Counted from the stretch's first letter, positions 10,305-19,647 are shown. The stretch: 64,000 nt of DNA from Calothrix sp. 336/3 (GCF_000734895.2 NZ_CP011382.1:5000700-5064699), one strand, 5' to 3'. A program made the numbers and translations. The notes: generated by a model not told the origin, from the sequence alone.

Positions 10305-11924
10305 ATGAAACGTAAAAAGATTTTAATTTTAACTGCGAATCCTACTAATACCCAACCATTACGTTTAAGTGAAGAAGTCAGAGAAATTAAAAGTGCTTGG
10401 GAGCGTTCATTAAGAAGAGAAGAATTTGAAATTATCGTTGAAGAAGCTGTACGTCCAAAAGAATTACGTCGGGCTTTATTAACTCATAAACCTCAAATAA
10501 TTCACTTTTCTGGACATGGTGATGGTGAACAGGGATTGATTTTAATGGGTGACTATGGGAAAGGTGTGTTTGTGACACCTGATGCCCTATCGCGGTTTTT
10601 TAAAGCTATAAAAGATATTTTTATGATTGAAACTGTTTTATTTAATGCCTGTTATTCCGAAGTGCAAGCTGATAGTATTTATCCATATATTAATTACATT
10701 ATCGGCATGAAGAAAGCAATTGGAGATGCCGCCGCTATACAATTTTCGATTGGTTTTTACGATACGCTTTTTAATGGAGAATCTATTGAAAATGCTTTTG
10801 CTTTGGGTTGCAATGCTATAGAATTAGAAAATATTTCTGAACATTTAACACCCATTATTCGTAAAAATCACCTTATTTCAAATCCTATTACCCCACAATC
10901 TCAAACTTCAGTTATTTTTGATAATATCGATGGTCAAGTTCCCTTGAATTCTTCCTTTTATATTGAGCGTCCAGAGGTAGAAAATAAATGTTATGAATCT
11001 ATCGTGCAACCTGGGGCATTAATCCGTATCAAAGCTCCGCGCAAGATGGGTAAAACTTCTTTGATGAGTCGCATTCTTTCCCATGGCAAAAAGCAGGGCT
11101 ATCACACAGCTTTGATGAATTTGTGGAGTAAGGAAAATCTCACGGATATCAATACTTTTTTACAGGGCTTTTGTGCCATTGTCAGTGAAGAATTAGGAGT
11201 GGAAGAACAAATAGATAAATATTGGACTAAACGCTTAAGTAGTCAAATCAACTGCACGAATTATTTTAAAAAGTATTTATTAAAAGCTATTGAAACTCCC
11301 CTAGTATTAGGCTTAGATGATATTGACCAGATTTTTCCTTATACTTTGATTGCTCAAGAGTTCTTTGCCTTGTTGCGAGCTTGGCATGAGAATGGAAAGA
11401 ATGAAGAAATTTGGCAAAAATTACGCTTAGTTATCGCTCATTCTCAGGAAGTTTATGTTTCTTTAAAATTTAATCAATCACCCTTTAATGTGGGTTTATC
11501 TATTGATGTTGGAGAATTTAATGCTACACAAGTACAGGAATTAATTCAGCGACATGGATTAAATTTTTCAGAAGTAGAGAGAGAGCAATTAAGGGGAATG
11601 GTTGACGGTCATCCTTATTTATTAAGAACTGCTCTCTATCAAATTGCTAAGGGTAATTTATGTTTAGAACAATTTTTGCAGGTTGCGCCAACTGACGAAG
11701 GATTATTTGGAGATTTTTTATATCATTATCTCTTGCTTTTGGAAGATGATAGATTGTTGAAAATGGCAATGCAGGAAGTAATTAATAGTGATGTTCCTGT
11801 TAAATTAGATTCTGTACAAGCTTTTAAGTTGCGTAGTATGGGGTTGATTGAATTTAAAGGAAATGAAGTGCAATCGCTTTGTAATTTATATCGTCTTTAT
11901 TTTCGAGGACACTTGTCTGATTGA
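10305..11924 (+). CDS. CHAT protease domain fused to AAA-like (STAND-type) ATPase
   Basis: This is a 539-residue protein. Residues 1 to about 195 are a CHAT (caspase-like) domain: the probable catalytic dyad is His71 in IIHFSGHG and Cys116 in VLFNACYS. Residues about 205-539 are an AAA-like ATPase of the same AAA_35 type as the protein at 5311: P-loop APRKMGKTS (Lys250) and Walker B LVLGLDDID (333-341). A short winged-helix-like end follows. Domain order is effector first, ATPase second, as in many STAND-type signalling and conflict proteins where nucleotide switching gates a protease. The substrate is unknown and no sensor domain is obvious. It may act with the AAA-GUN4 protein upstream, but nothing in the sequence proves this. 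Confidence 0.8.
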   Translation: MKRKKILILTANPTNTQPLRLSEEVREIKSAWERSLRREEFEIIVEEAVRPKELRRALLTHKPQIIHFSGHGDGEQGLILMGDYGKGVFVTPDALSRFFKAIKDIFMIETVLFNACYSEVQADSIYPYINYIIGMKKAIGDAAAIQFSIGFYDTLFNGESIENAFALGCNAIELENISEHLTPIIRKNHLISNPITPQSQTSVIFDNIDGQVPLNSSFYIERPEVENKCYESIVQPGALIRIKAPRKMGKTSLMSRILSHGKKQGYHTALMNLWSKENLTDINTFLQGFCAIVSEELGVEEQIDKYWTKRLSSQINCTNYFKKYLLKAIETPLVLGLDDIDQIFPYTLIAQEFFALLRAWHENGKNEEIWQKLRLVIAHSQEVYVSLKFNQSPFNVGLSIDVGEFNATQVQELIQRHGLNFSEVEREQLRGMVDGHPYLLRTALYQIAKGNLCLEQFLQVAPTDEGLFGDFLYHYLLLLEDDRLLKMAMQEVINSDVPVKLDSVQAFKLRSMGLIEFKGNEVQSLCNLYRLYFRGHLSD

Positions 11925-11968
11925 TGAGATGATGTTTGGAAAGTCTCCTCGTGGGTGAAAATGCTTTG

Positions 11969-12000
11969 GATCCCCCTAAATCCCCCTTAAAAAGGGGGAC
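11969..12000. repeat. C/G-run hairpin repeat
   Basis: The core TCCCCCTT...AAGGGGGA (11981-11999) forms a strong hairpin and is preceded by a second CCCCCT run. Just downstream, ACTTCAAGAAATGAG occurs twice (about 11999 and 12040). It lies between the CHAT gene and the convergent ABC exporter. It may help termination but has no T-tract. Confidence 0.5.
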
Positions 12001-12161
12001 TTCAAGAAATGAGTTTTTTTGCTTGAAAATTGGAACTTCAAGAAATGAGCCTTTCTGGTTGGAAAGTGGGTAAAAATGGCTGAGGAATCTAAATTTAATA
12101 ACCTGTAACTATGATTGAGTTTGGAAGGGTGTGTTACTACTTTTTGGGGATAGGAAAAAGA

Positions 12162-13889
12162 TTAAAGGTTAAATTGTTGGGTGTAGAATTTGGCATAGCG
12201 TTGGGAAAGTGCTAGTAATTCTTCGTGGGTTCCTGACTCAACAATTTGCCCTGCTTCTAAAACGAGAATGCGATCGCACTTCCTGACTGTGGATAATCTA
12301 TGGGCAATAATAAAGACTGTACGTCCTTGCATTAATCTTTCTAAAGCTTGTTGTACCAGAGCTTCGGATTCGGAATCTAAAGCTGATGTGGCTTCGTCTA
12401 GGATTAATATTCTCGGATTCAATAAGACTGCACGAGCGATCGCCACTCTTTGTCTTTGCCCCCCGGAAAGATTTACTCCCCTTTCCCCTACCCAAGTTTG
12501 ATACCCTTCTGGTAATTGACTGATGAATTGGTGAGCGTTGGCAATTTTCGCTGCTGCTTCTACGTCTGCCATTTCGTAATATTCTTGCCCAAAGGCAATA
12601 TTTTGGGCGATGGTTCCGGAAAATATTGTGGTTTCCTGGGGAACAATACCTATCTGTCTGCGTAAACTATTTAACGTAACATCACGAATATCTATGCCAT
12701 CAACCAATATTTCACCGTTTTCTGGGTCATAAAACCGAGGTAATAAATTTACAAAGGTGGTTTTACCTGCACCGGAAGCACCTACAAGGGCGATCGCCTC
12801 TCCTGGAAGGGCAATTAAATTAATCTGTTTGAGGGTTGTTTCTCCTGGTTGATAGGCAAAGGATACCTGACGATATTCTACTTTTCCTTGTACGGGAGGA
12901 AGTATCTTGGCATCGGTTTTTTCGGCTACCATGGGTTGAATTGTGAATAATTCAAATACCCGATCTACAGATGCTTCTCCTTGTTTAAACTCGTTATAGT
13001 TATTGGTGACGTGACCGATGGGATCAATTAAAGATGCGCCGGCGGCTAAATAACTAAAGAATTCTCCCACTGTGAGATTGTTTTGGGAGATTTGCCAACC
13101 TCCGACAAATAGGAGAGTTAACACACTTACTGCTTCTAGAAATCCGATAATTGGGATTTGAATGGCTTTGAGTCTTTCTAGGGAGTATTTTGCTTGTAAG
13201 GTGCGCTCTGCTTCTCGACTAAAACGAGAGATTTCATAGTTTTCCGCAGCGAATGCTTGAATAATCCGAATACCACTAAAGACTTCTGTGAGAATTGCCG
13301 ACAAATCAGAAACTCGGTTTTGACTGCGACGAGAATACTTTTGTAATTTTTCCCCAAACCATCCAATTAATATCCCCATCACCGGTGCAACTATTACCGT
13401 TGCTAGGGTAAGCTGCCAATTCAAGTAAATCATGTAGATGGGAATGGCAATTAGTTGCAAAACACAGGGGACAAAATCATGGAATAATTTATGGACTACT
13501 TCCCCGACGCGATCGACATCTTCGGTGATACGGTAAGATAAATCACCCGCCTTTGCCGTTGCAAAGTAACTGAGGTCGAGTTTCTGTAAATGGCTATATA
13601 CTTGCTTTCTTAAGGAATAGGCAACCCGTAAAGCTGCCTTTGCCATGAAAATATCTTGTATCGCTTGAAACACGCCCCGCGTCAGAAATACTGCTCCTAA
13701 AGTTGCCCCAAGTTGGGCGATCGCTGCCACATCACCTTTACCAAAGGGTGCAGAAAGTTTCCCGGCAAAATTAATCAGAGTCAGGGTAGCAATTACATAA
13801 CCGATAATGCCAATAAAACCCTTGACAATATTGAACCATTGCGGGCGAATATAGGGTAGAAGCTGCCAGTAATTAGACCGAGTTTTCAA
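12162..13889 (-). CDS. ABC exporter (half-transporter, MsbA/HepA-like)
   Basis: This is a 575-residue fusion of a six-helix type I exporter membrane domain (about 1-310) and an ATPase domain (about 335-575). The ATPase motifs are complete: Walker A VGASGAGKTT, Q-loop GIVPQETTIF, signature NLSGGQRQR, Walker B ILILDEATSALD and H-loop IIAHRLST. It would work as a homodimer or with a partner half-transporter, exporting lipid, glycan or peptide. Similar cyanobacterial genes include the heterocyst envelope transporter HepA, but I cannot assign that role from sequence. No accessory gene is adjacent. It converges with the CHAT gene. Confidence 0.85.
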   Translation of the reverse strand: MKTRSNYWQLLPYIRPQWFNIVKGFIGIIGYVIATLTLINFAGKLSAPFGKGDVAAIAQLGATLGAVFLTRGVFQAIQDIFMAKAALRVAYSLRKQVYSHLQKLDLSYFATAKAGDLSYRITEDVDRVGEVVHKLFHDFVPCVLQLIAIPIYMIYLNWQLTLATVIVAPVMGILIGWFGEKLQKYSRRSQNRVSDLSAILTEVFSGIRIIQAFAAENYEISRFSREAERTLQAKYSLERLKAIQIPIIGFLEAVSVLTLLFVGGWQISQNNLTVGEFFSYLAAGASLIDPIGHVTNNYNEFKQGEASVDRVFELFTIQPMVAEKTDAKILPPVQGKVEYRQVSFAYQPGETTLKQINLIALPGEAIALVGASGAGKTTFVNLLPRFYDPENGEILVDGIDIRDVTLNSLRRQIGIVPQETTIFSGTIAQNIAFGQEYYEMADVEAAAKIANAHQFISQLPEGYQTWVGERGVNLSGGQRQRVAIARAVLLNPRILILDEATSALDSESEALVQQALERLMQGRTVFIIAHRLSTVRKCDRILVLEAGQIVESGTHEELLALSQRYAKFYTQQFNL

Positions 13890-14058
13890 GCTGATACGTC
13901 CACGAAATAATCATTCCTCTGTTAGACGTTACCAGCTTTTGGGAGTTTCTGAATGTTAAATAATGAGTAATGAGTAGTTTGTTGGATGGGCTAGGGATAG
14001 CGTAACCCCCGCAGGGGTTAGATTTCATGCTGCAATTGAACCTACCTCCCTGCTCCCC

Positions 14059-14147
14059 TAGTAGTCTGTCAAGTTTGAATTGGGGGACAAGGGAGACAAG
14101 GGGGACAAGGGGGAAATATCCCTCAAATTAACCTTGACAGTCTACTA
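14059..14147. mobile_element. MITE-like element with G-rich core, copy 2
   Basis: This is the best-preserved copy. The left end TAGTAGTCTGTCAAGTTTGA and the reverse complement of the right end (CTAGTAGACTGTCAAGGTTA) form terminal inverted repeats of about 20 bp. Between them are GGGGGACAA/GGGAGACAAG units and ATATCCCTCAAATT. It has the same family ends as 4590-4743 and 50560-50660. It lies in the intergenic space between the ABC exporter and the Uma2 gene. Confidence 0.65.
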
Positions 14148-14218
14148 GGGCTAAATTAAAAGTATTCAACTGGGATTAAAATAGTAATTAAAGTCCTATA
14201 GAACAAACCCTGGACTTT

Positions 14219-15001
14219 ATGTCACAAGAAACCACTCAATTAGAGCCTAATCTAGTCGCTGAAGCCGAAGAGTGGCAACCCCCAATGCCACCCACTGATT
14301 TGATTTTTGACGACGGAGAACCCTTGGAAAGTAATCGTCACCGTGTTGCCATAAATTTGTTAATTTGTTCGCTCAAACACCACTGGGTAGAGCGTAACGA
14401 TTACTTTATTGGTGGTAATATGTTTGTCTATTACAGCAGCAAGCAAGCTAAGAACAGAGATTTTAAGGGACCTGATTTTTTTGTCGTTTTGGATGTAGAA
14501 AAGGATCCATCACGTTTGGGTTGGGTAGCTTGGGAAGAAAATGGACGCTATCCAGATATGATTATTGAGCTACTTTCTGACTCTACGGAAGCTCAAGACT
14601 TGGGTGAGAAAAAACGACTTTACGAAACTGTATTTAAAACGAAAGATTATTTTGTTTTTCATCCCCTGAAGGTGAATTCATTGCAAGGGTGGAGCTTAGA
14701 TAATTCCCAGAAATACCAACCGATTCTTGCTAATTCCCAGGGATGGTTATGGTGTGAGAGTCTGGGTTTGTGGTTGGGTATGTGGGAAGGTACGGTAGAG
14801 GATGATAATAATTCCTGGTTGAGATTTTATGATACTGAGGGAAATTTAGTTTTACTAGCGGAAGAAGCAGAGAAACAACGTGCTGACGTAGAGAAACAAC
14901 GTGCTGATGCAGAGAAACAACGTGCTGATGCAGAGAAACAACGTAGCGATCGCCTAGCTGCCAGATTGCGAGAATTAGGTGAAAATCCAGACAGTCTTTA
15001 A
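14219..15001 (+). CDS. Uma2 family (DUF820) restriction-endonuclease-like protein
   Basis: This 260-residue protein belongs to the Uma2/DUF820 group, which is greatly expanded in cyanobacteria and has a PD-(D/E)XK nuclease fold. Motifs seen are GPDFFVVLD (active-site Asp) and DMIIELLSDST (Glu strand), followed by the KRLYE helix and YFVFHP. Biological function is unknown for the whole family. The C-terminus carries a repeated heptad (EKQRADA/V, four times), encoded by 21-bp DNA repeats, giving a charged coiled-coil tail. A GGCT-like gene begins 8 bp after its stop, so the two are probably co-transcribed. Confidence 0.85.
   Translation: MSQETTQLEPNLVAEAEEWQPPMPPTDLIFDDGEPLESNRHRVAINLLICSLKHHWVERNDYFIGGNMFVYYSSKQAKNRDFKGPDFFVVLDVEKDPSRLGWVAWEENGRYPDMIIELLSDSTEAQDLGEKKRLYETVFKTKDYFVFHPLKVNSLQGWSLDNSQKYQPILANSQGWLWCESLGLWLGMWEGTVEDDNNSWLRFYDTEGNLVLLAEEAEKQRADVEKQRADAEKQRADAEKQRSDRLAARLRELGENPDSL
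14867..14946 (+). repeat. 21-bp in-frame tandem repeat in the Uma2 gene
   Basis: About four copies of a 21-bp unit (GCAGAGAAACAACGTGCTGA plus one base) encode the heptad AEKQRAD. Copies are nearly identical, so the number probably varies between strains. Confidence 0.8.
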
Positions 15002-15009
15002 AAGAAACA

Positions 15010-15462
15010 GTGACTCAATTTACCGCAATCTCTCCCGCAATTCTACGGGTATTTGTTTACGGAACCCTGAAACCGGGTGAAGCCAATTATCCCAGATACT
15101 GTGCAGGAAAGGTAGTGGAGGTAACAAAAGCAATGACACGGGGTAAATTGTATAGTTTACCACTCGGTTATCCGGCTATGACTACGGGAGATAACCTAGT
15201 CTATGGTTATTTACTTTCCTTTAACGACTGGGCAGTATTATCAGAGTTAGATAATTTAGAAGATTACCATACAGACCGACCACCATCGGCAAATCTATAC
15301 AATCGCGTCCAAACTGAAATATATCACCTTACAGGAGATTCCCTTGGTTTCGCTTGGGTGTATATTATGAGTGAGCAATTAGTAGAACAATTCCGAGGTA
15401 TCCTGCAAGTCGATGGTTGTTGGAGTGGGGAAAAAGGAAAGAGATACCTGGAAAATATTTAA
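15010..15462 (+). CDS. Gamma-glutamylcyclotransferase-like (AIG2/GGCT) protein
   Basis: This 150-residue protein has the GGCT-like fold. The N-terminal substrate-loop motif VFVYGTLKPGE is clear, and the ELDNLEDY segment contains the acidic residue position used as catalyst in gamma-glutamylcyclotransferases. Family members cleave gamma-glutamyl amines or gamma-glutamyl-amino acids; the specific substrate here is unknown. The start is a GTG 8 bp after the Uma2 stop, with only a weak ribosome site (AAAGAAA), so translation may be coupled. Confidence 0.75.
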   Translation: MTQFTAISPAILRVFVYGTLKPGEANYPRYCAGKVVEVTKAMTRGKLYSLPLGYPAMTTGDNLVYGYLLSFNDWAVLSELDNLEDYHTDRPPSANLYNRVQTEIYHLTGDSLGFAWVYIMSEQLVEQFRGILQVDGCWSGEKGKRYLENI

Positions 15463-15533
15463 ACTTACCAATGGGGAGAGGGAAAGGTTATTTTGCCAAA
15501 CCCTGAATCCATACCCTATTACCTAATTACCCA

Positions 15534-16898
15534 ATGACCATAACACCGCGATCGCTCGACCTTGATATGCTAACTCAAGCATTTGCAGGTATCGAAACTA
15601 TCACAGACCATACTCAAGTCGCCAAATTATCCCAAGATTACCATACCTTCAGCCCCATATTGACAGCAAAGTTAGCTGGAAAAGTCGGTGATATTGTGGT
15701 ACGTCCGAGCAACGAAGCTGAGGTAATCCAAGCGGCAAAAATCTGCGTTCAACAAAGAATTCCCCTCACTGTCAGAGGTGCTGGTACGGGTAACTATGGG
15801 CAATGTGTACCATTGCAGGGGGGTGTCATTCTTGACATGACCAAAATGACGAGAATTCTCTGGACAAAACCGGGGGTGGTACGGGTAGAAGCGGGAGCAA
15901 AACTCGCGGCAATTGAGAAGAAAACCCAGGAAATTGGCTGGGAATTGCGTATGGCTCCTTCTACCTACCGTACTGCTACCATTGGGGGGTTTATTGCTGG
16001 TGGTAGTGGGGGAATTGGTTCGATTCAGTATGGGTTATTGGGCGATCGCGGTAATCTCTCTGCTCTGAAAGTCATCACTTTAGAAGATGAACCCCGTACC
16101 ATCGAATTACGTGGTCAAGATGTACAAAAAGCTAACCATGCCTGGGGTATTAACGGTATTATCACTGAGCTGGAAATTCCCTTGGCTCCCGCCTATCCCT
16201 GGGCTGAAATGATTGTAACTTTTGCTGATTTTCTCGGTGCAGTCAGGTTTGGGCAGGCGATCGCCCTTGCTGATGGCATGATCAAAAGAGAGATAGCTGT
16301 GTTTGCCGCTCCTATTCCCCAATATTTTCATGCTTTACAACAATATATTTCCCCGGAAAGTCATGCTGTGTTTCTCATCGTTGCCGAATCTAGTTTAGAA
16401 GCTCTATCTGCTTTAATTACAGAGCATCATGGCAAAATCACCTACGAAAAACCAGCGAAGGAGGCAGGAAAAGGCTTACATTTAGCTGAATATACTTGGA
16501 ACCATACCACTCTCCACGCCCGCACCACTGATACCAATATTACCTATCTCCAAAGTATTTTTCCTGGGGATAATTTGCAGACTATAGAGCATATGTACCA
16601 CCACTTCGGCGATGAGGTGATGTTGCATTTAGAATTTATCCGTGCAGGTGGGATGGTGGCAAATCCGGCTTTACAGTTGGTGCGCTACAGTAGTGAGGAG
16701 CGTCTAGGGGAAATTATCAGGTATCACGAAGAGCGTGGGGTATTTATTGCCAATCCCCATAGTTATTTTATCGAGGAAGGATGGAAAAGAGCGATCGCCC
16801 CTGAGCATTTAAAGTTTAAACAACAGGTAGATCCATACGGTTTAATGAATCCCGGTAAGAGTAAAACTCTGCTGATAGGAGTGGGGAATGGTGAATAG
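15534..16898 (+). CDS. FAD-binding oxidoreductase (GlcD-like, PCMH-type)
   Basis: This 454-residue flavoprotein belongs to the FAD_binding_4 / glycolate-oxidase-D type. The FAD-binding half is clear: a pyrophosphate-loop region VRGAGTGNYGQCVPLQGGVI (about 80-99) and GGFIAGGSGGIGSIQYG (about 151-167). The C-terminus ends in DPYGLMNPGK, the usual last motif of this family. The substrate is probably a 2-hydroxy acid or similar, but no Fe-S subunit gene is adjacent, so electron acceptor and pathway are unknown. The gene stands alone, about 70 bp after the GGCT gene. Confidence 0.8.
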   Translation: MTITPRSLDLDMLTQAFAGIETITDHTQVAKLSQDYHTFSPILTAKLAGKVGDIVVRPSNEAEVIQAAKICVQQRIPLTVRGAGTGNYGQCVPLQGGVILDMTKMTRILWTKPGVVRVEAGAKLAAIEKKTQEIGWELRMAPSTYRTATIGGFIAGGSGGIGSIQYGLLGDRGNLSALKVITLEDEPRTIELRGQDVQKANHAWGINGIITELEIPLAPAYPWAEMIVTFADFLGAVRFGQAIALADGMIKREIAVFAAPIPQYFHALQQYISPESHAVFLIVAESSLEALSALITEHHGKITYEKPAKEAGKGLHLAEYTWNHTTLHARTTDTNITYLQSIFPGDNLQTIEHMYHHFGDEVMLHLEFIRAGGMVANPALQLVRYSSEERLGEIIRYHEERGVFIANPHSYFIEEGWKRAIAPEHLKFKQQVDPYGLMNPGKSKTLLIGVGNGE

Positions 16899-17016
16899 GG
16901 TGTTGGTAAAGCTATCACCCAATCCCGCAATCCATTAGCAAATTTCTGCCTTTAAAACCGGGTGAAGTCGAGGTGCTAATGACAAAAATCTCAAGTTCTT
17001 GCCAGCAAACAGGAAT

Positions 17017-17760
17017 TCACTCAATCCGTGATGCAGACGCACCTTCAGTCGATTGGGGAGCGCTAGGTAGTTCTAAACAATAACCAGCACCGTAGACTGT
17101 CTTAATATACCGAGGATGGCGTGGATCGGGTTCCAACTTGGTACGTAGGTGACGTATATGCACACGAATCGTTTCAATGTCATCGTCAGGATCGTAACCC
17201 CAAACTTCCCGGAGAATCTCGCTAGGGGATACCGTTTGTCCGTGACGTTGCAATAAACAATGGAGCAGTTCAAATTCTAAGTGAGTCAATTTGACTGTCT
17301 CGCCAAACCAAATCGCCTCAAAACGCTCTGGAACCAGAGTCAGGGAGCCGTAATTGAGAATTTCGCTATGCTTGGCAGCTTGGGGGATTCTATCTGTACG
17401 ACGCAATAGAGCGCGCACCCTAGCAAGCATCTCTTCTACCTCAAAGGGTTTGGTGAGGTAGTCATCTGCTCCTGCGTTAAAACCTTCAACCTTATCTTGA
17501 GTTTGACTTAGAGCTGTCAACATCAAAACCGGAATTTCGGCTGTGCGATCATCACGACGCAAACGCTGACAGACTGTGAACCCGTCTACTCTGGGTAACA
17601 TCAAATCCAACATAATCAAGTCTGGTTGCAGTTGCAACGCTAGAGCTTGTCCTTTAATGCCATCTTCAGCTTGACTGACATCATAGCCAGCCATTTCTAA
17701 ATTTACGGCAACTAGTTCTGAAATTGCGGGGTCGTCGTCTATGACAAGAATCCGTGGCAT
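17017..17760 (-). CDS. rpaA: RpaA-type OmpR-family response regulator
   Basis: This is a 247-residue DNA-binding response regulator. The receiver domain (1-120) has the acidic pair DDD (8-10), the phospho-acceptor Asp in [13 protein letters not shown] and the conserved Lys in YLTKPFE. The winged-helix domain (about 140-235) has [14 protein letters not shown] as recognition helix and [12 protein letters not shown] at the end. From memory, near-full-length similarity to RpaA is high. RpaA is the circadian output regulator phosphorylated through SasA/CikA and also affects phycobilisome-photosystem coupling. Identification is by recognition, not a search. The 455-bp upstream region carries palindromes that could be operators. 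Confidence 0.82.
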   Translation of the reverse strand: MPRILVIDDDPAISELVAVNLEMAGYDVSQAEDGIKGQALALQLQPDLIMLDLMLPRVDGFTVCQRLRRDDRTAEIPVLMLTALSQTQDKVEGFNAGADDYLTKPFEVEEMLARVRALLRRTDRIPQAAKHSEILNYGSLTLVPERFEAIWFGETVKLTHLEFELLHCLLQRHGQTVSPSEILREVWGYDPDDDIETIRVHIRHLRTKLEPDPRHPRYIKTVYGAGYCLELPSAPQSTEGASASRIE

Positions 17761-18216
17761 TATTAAAAAATTATTACTACTTTATTAAGGATTAATAACA
17801 AACTTTGCAAGAGACAAAGATTGCTTAGTTGATTATAAAAAATATTTGAAATATAACATAAAGATTAATTTTGAAGGATTGTAAAAACAAGACTAAACTA
17901 TACTAAATGACAAATATAATATGTCTTATGACATACAATCTACCATTTTTTGCCAAAATGGAGCTATTTTGTGAGTCATTACAAAAATAAATATCTATGT
18001 AGAGAAAGTTTACATTCTGATTTCGGGAGCTTTTTCGATAGCCGTCAATGTTTTTGATGCCAAAAAACAGCTAAATAAAGTTGAGGTGAGCTTGCATTCA
18101 CTCCACAGCAGGAAGAAATTTTCCCCTCAGCAGTCTACAACTTGTATTAATTCTTGTAACAATATTCTCCCCACACCATGAACGATACTGTTTGTAGTCC
18201 CGGTGAACTGTGGGAA
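17761..18216. other. AT-rich intergenic region upstream of rpaA
   Basis: No gene is seen. Two palindromes stand out: TATGTCTTATGACATA (17920-17935, 6-bp arms) and CAAAATGGAGCTATTTTG (17954-17971). Both are possible operators for rpaA, whose start is 160-195 bp away. No known consensus was matched. Confidence 0.4.
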
Positions 18217-19482
18217 CTATTTATTCCAAAAACCAGCCTCACATTTGAGTAATTTATTCAAAATTGTGACATTTTTAGGATTTTTCGTGGTGCGGATTTG
18301 TTTTTCGGTACCAATATTAATTAATTCCATGGCTAAACGTCCCAAATAAGCACTTTCAACGTGATTATCTGTCTGACGTTTTTGTAAAGTTTGTATATTG
18401 TCCATGAAAGATTTTTGCGGACTAAAGGCAAATTTTCGAGTTATGGAAGCGACAACATAACGCTGTTCTGGACGAGATGTTTGTAAAGTTTGGTTAATTG
18501 GTTGCTTTAATATGGCTAGCTGCTCTGGTTCGGTAGCTTGATTTTGTAGCCAAGATTCGGAAGTGGATATGGGTAAATCCATGGTTTTCTCGTCTACCTT
18601 GGCAAAACCGTGGGCTTCAGCATAGCTAACTTTACCATCTTTGTTGAAGTCTGCTGAGATGACAGCTTTCCCAGTGCGATCGCGTCCACTTAAACCAGCA
18701 AAAAAGCTAGAACTATAATCACGGTAATCTGCTTCATTGACTTCTGGGGTACAGCCGACAGAGGGTAAACTCTTGATGGTGGCAAAGAAACCGCAACGGG
18801 TTTGCAGGGCGATCGCCTTTTTCGGATCACCACCTTCATAGATAAAATTAGCGAAGGAACCAGAAAAACACTGTGCCATCATCGTTACCACTGGTTTCTC
18901 TGTGGGCATTTTATCCAATATCTGGGCAAATTGCTTGACACTCAACTCTTTTCCCTGCCACAGATAAAAGGAATTATTGTTTAAATCCTGCTTGTTATAT
19001 TCACCATGCCCGGTAAAGTAAAAGAAGAGGGGTTTCTTATCCTTCTGTTGTGAGGCTTGTTGAAAATACTTCTGGATATTTTCCAGGGTTGACGCACCCT
19101 GCAAGTTTGGTATTTCTGGAGCTTTAAACTGTTGCTGTCTTTGAGCATTAATATAGCGAATAGTGGCTTGCCCATCATTGCCATTAGCAAAGAAAATCGC
19201 TGCTAACTGGGGATTGTAGCCCATGAAGCGGAGAGTACGCTGAAAATACAGCACATTCTTTTCTAAGGCAATTTCATTATAGGATGGCGCACCTCCACCA
19301 CCCACTACCAGAAAATTCGGTGATGAGTGACTACGTTGACAGGTTTTAGGTGTTGCCAGAACTTGCTTGACTTTAATTGCACTGCTGGGGAGTGGTGTGA
19401 CAATTAAGTAGGTAAGTAAAGAAACGCCAAGCACAGAACGAAATTGGCGATATTGCTGGCTTTTTTCAGCTTTGCAGAACAT
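18217..19482 (-). CDS. Secreted caspase/C13-like cysteine protease with EF-hand
   Basis: This 421-residue protein has a hydrophobic N-terminal segment (about 18-36, VLGVSLLTYLIVTPLPSSA) that looks like a signal peptide. A caspase-fold peptidase domain follows. The likely dyad is His159 (FFYFTGHGEY) and Cys205 (MMAQCFSGSF), with strand-loop spacing as in legumain/caspase-like clan CD enzymes. A perfect EF-hand loop follows (D278-F-N-K-D-G-K-V-S-Y-A-E289), suggesting calcium control, as known for metacaspases. The C-terminal 110 residues are unrecognised. A periplasmic or exported site of action is inferred. It is monocistronic. Confidence 0.72.
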   Translation of the reverse strand: MFCKAEKSQQYRQFRSVLGVSLLTYLIVTPLPSSAIKVKQVLATPKTCQRSHSSPNFLVVGGGGAPSYNEIALEKNVLYFQRTLRFMGYNPQLAAIFFANGNDGQATIRYINAQRQQQFKAPEIPNLQGASTLENIQKYFQQASQQKDKKPLFFYFTGHGEYNKQDLNNNSFYLWQGKELSVKQFAQILDKMPTEKPVVTMMAQCFSGSFANFIYEGGDPKKAIALQTRCGFFATIKSLPSVGCTPEVNEADYRDYSSSFFAGLSGRDRTGKAVISADFNKDGKVSYAEAHGFAKVDEKTMDLPISTSESWLQNQATEPEQLAILKQPINQTLQTSRPEQRYVVASITRKFAFSPQKSFMDNIQTLQKRQTDNHVESAYLGRLAMELINIGTEKQIRTTKNPKNVTILNKLLKCEAGFWNK

Positions 19483-19647
19483 TTTTGGTGATAATTCGTA
19501 CCCTCATCACCATTTATACTCGGTAATTCTGATAAATTCAGACTTTTTAATACATCCTTAATTTTATTGTTGAGTCAGGTATCAAAATTTGGGGTTTGCA
19601 TAGCGATCGCCTCAGAATCCAAGACAGTCGCTACTAGCAAATTTCCA

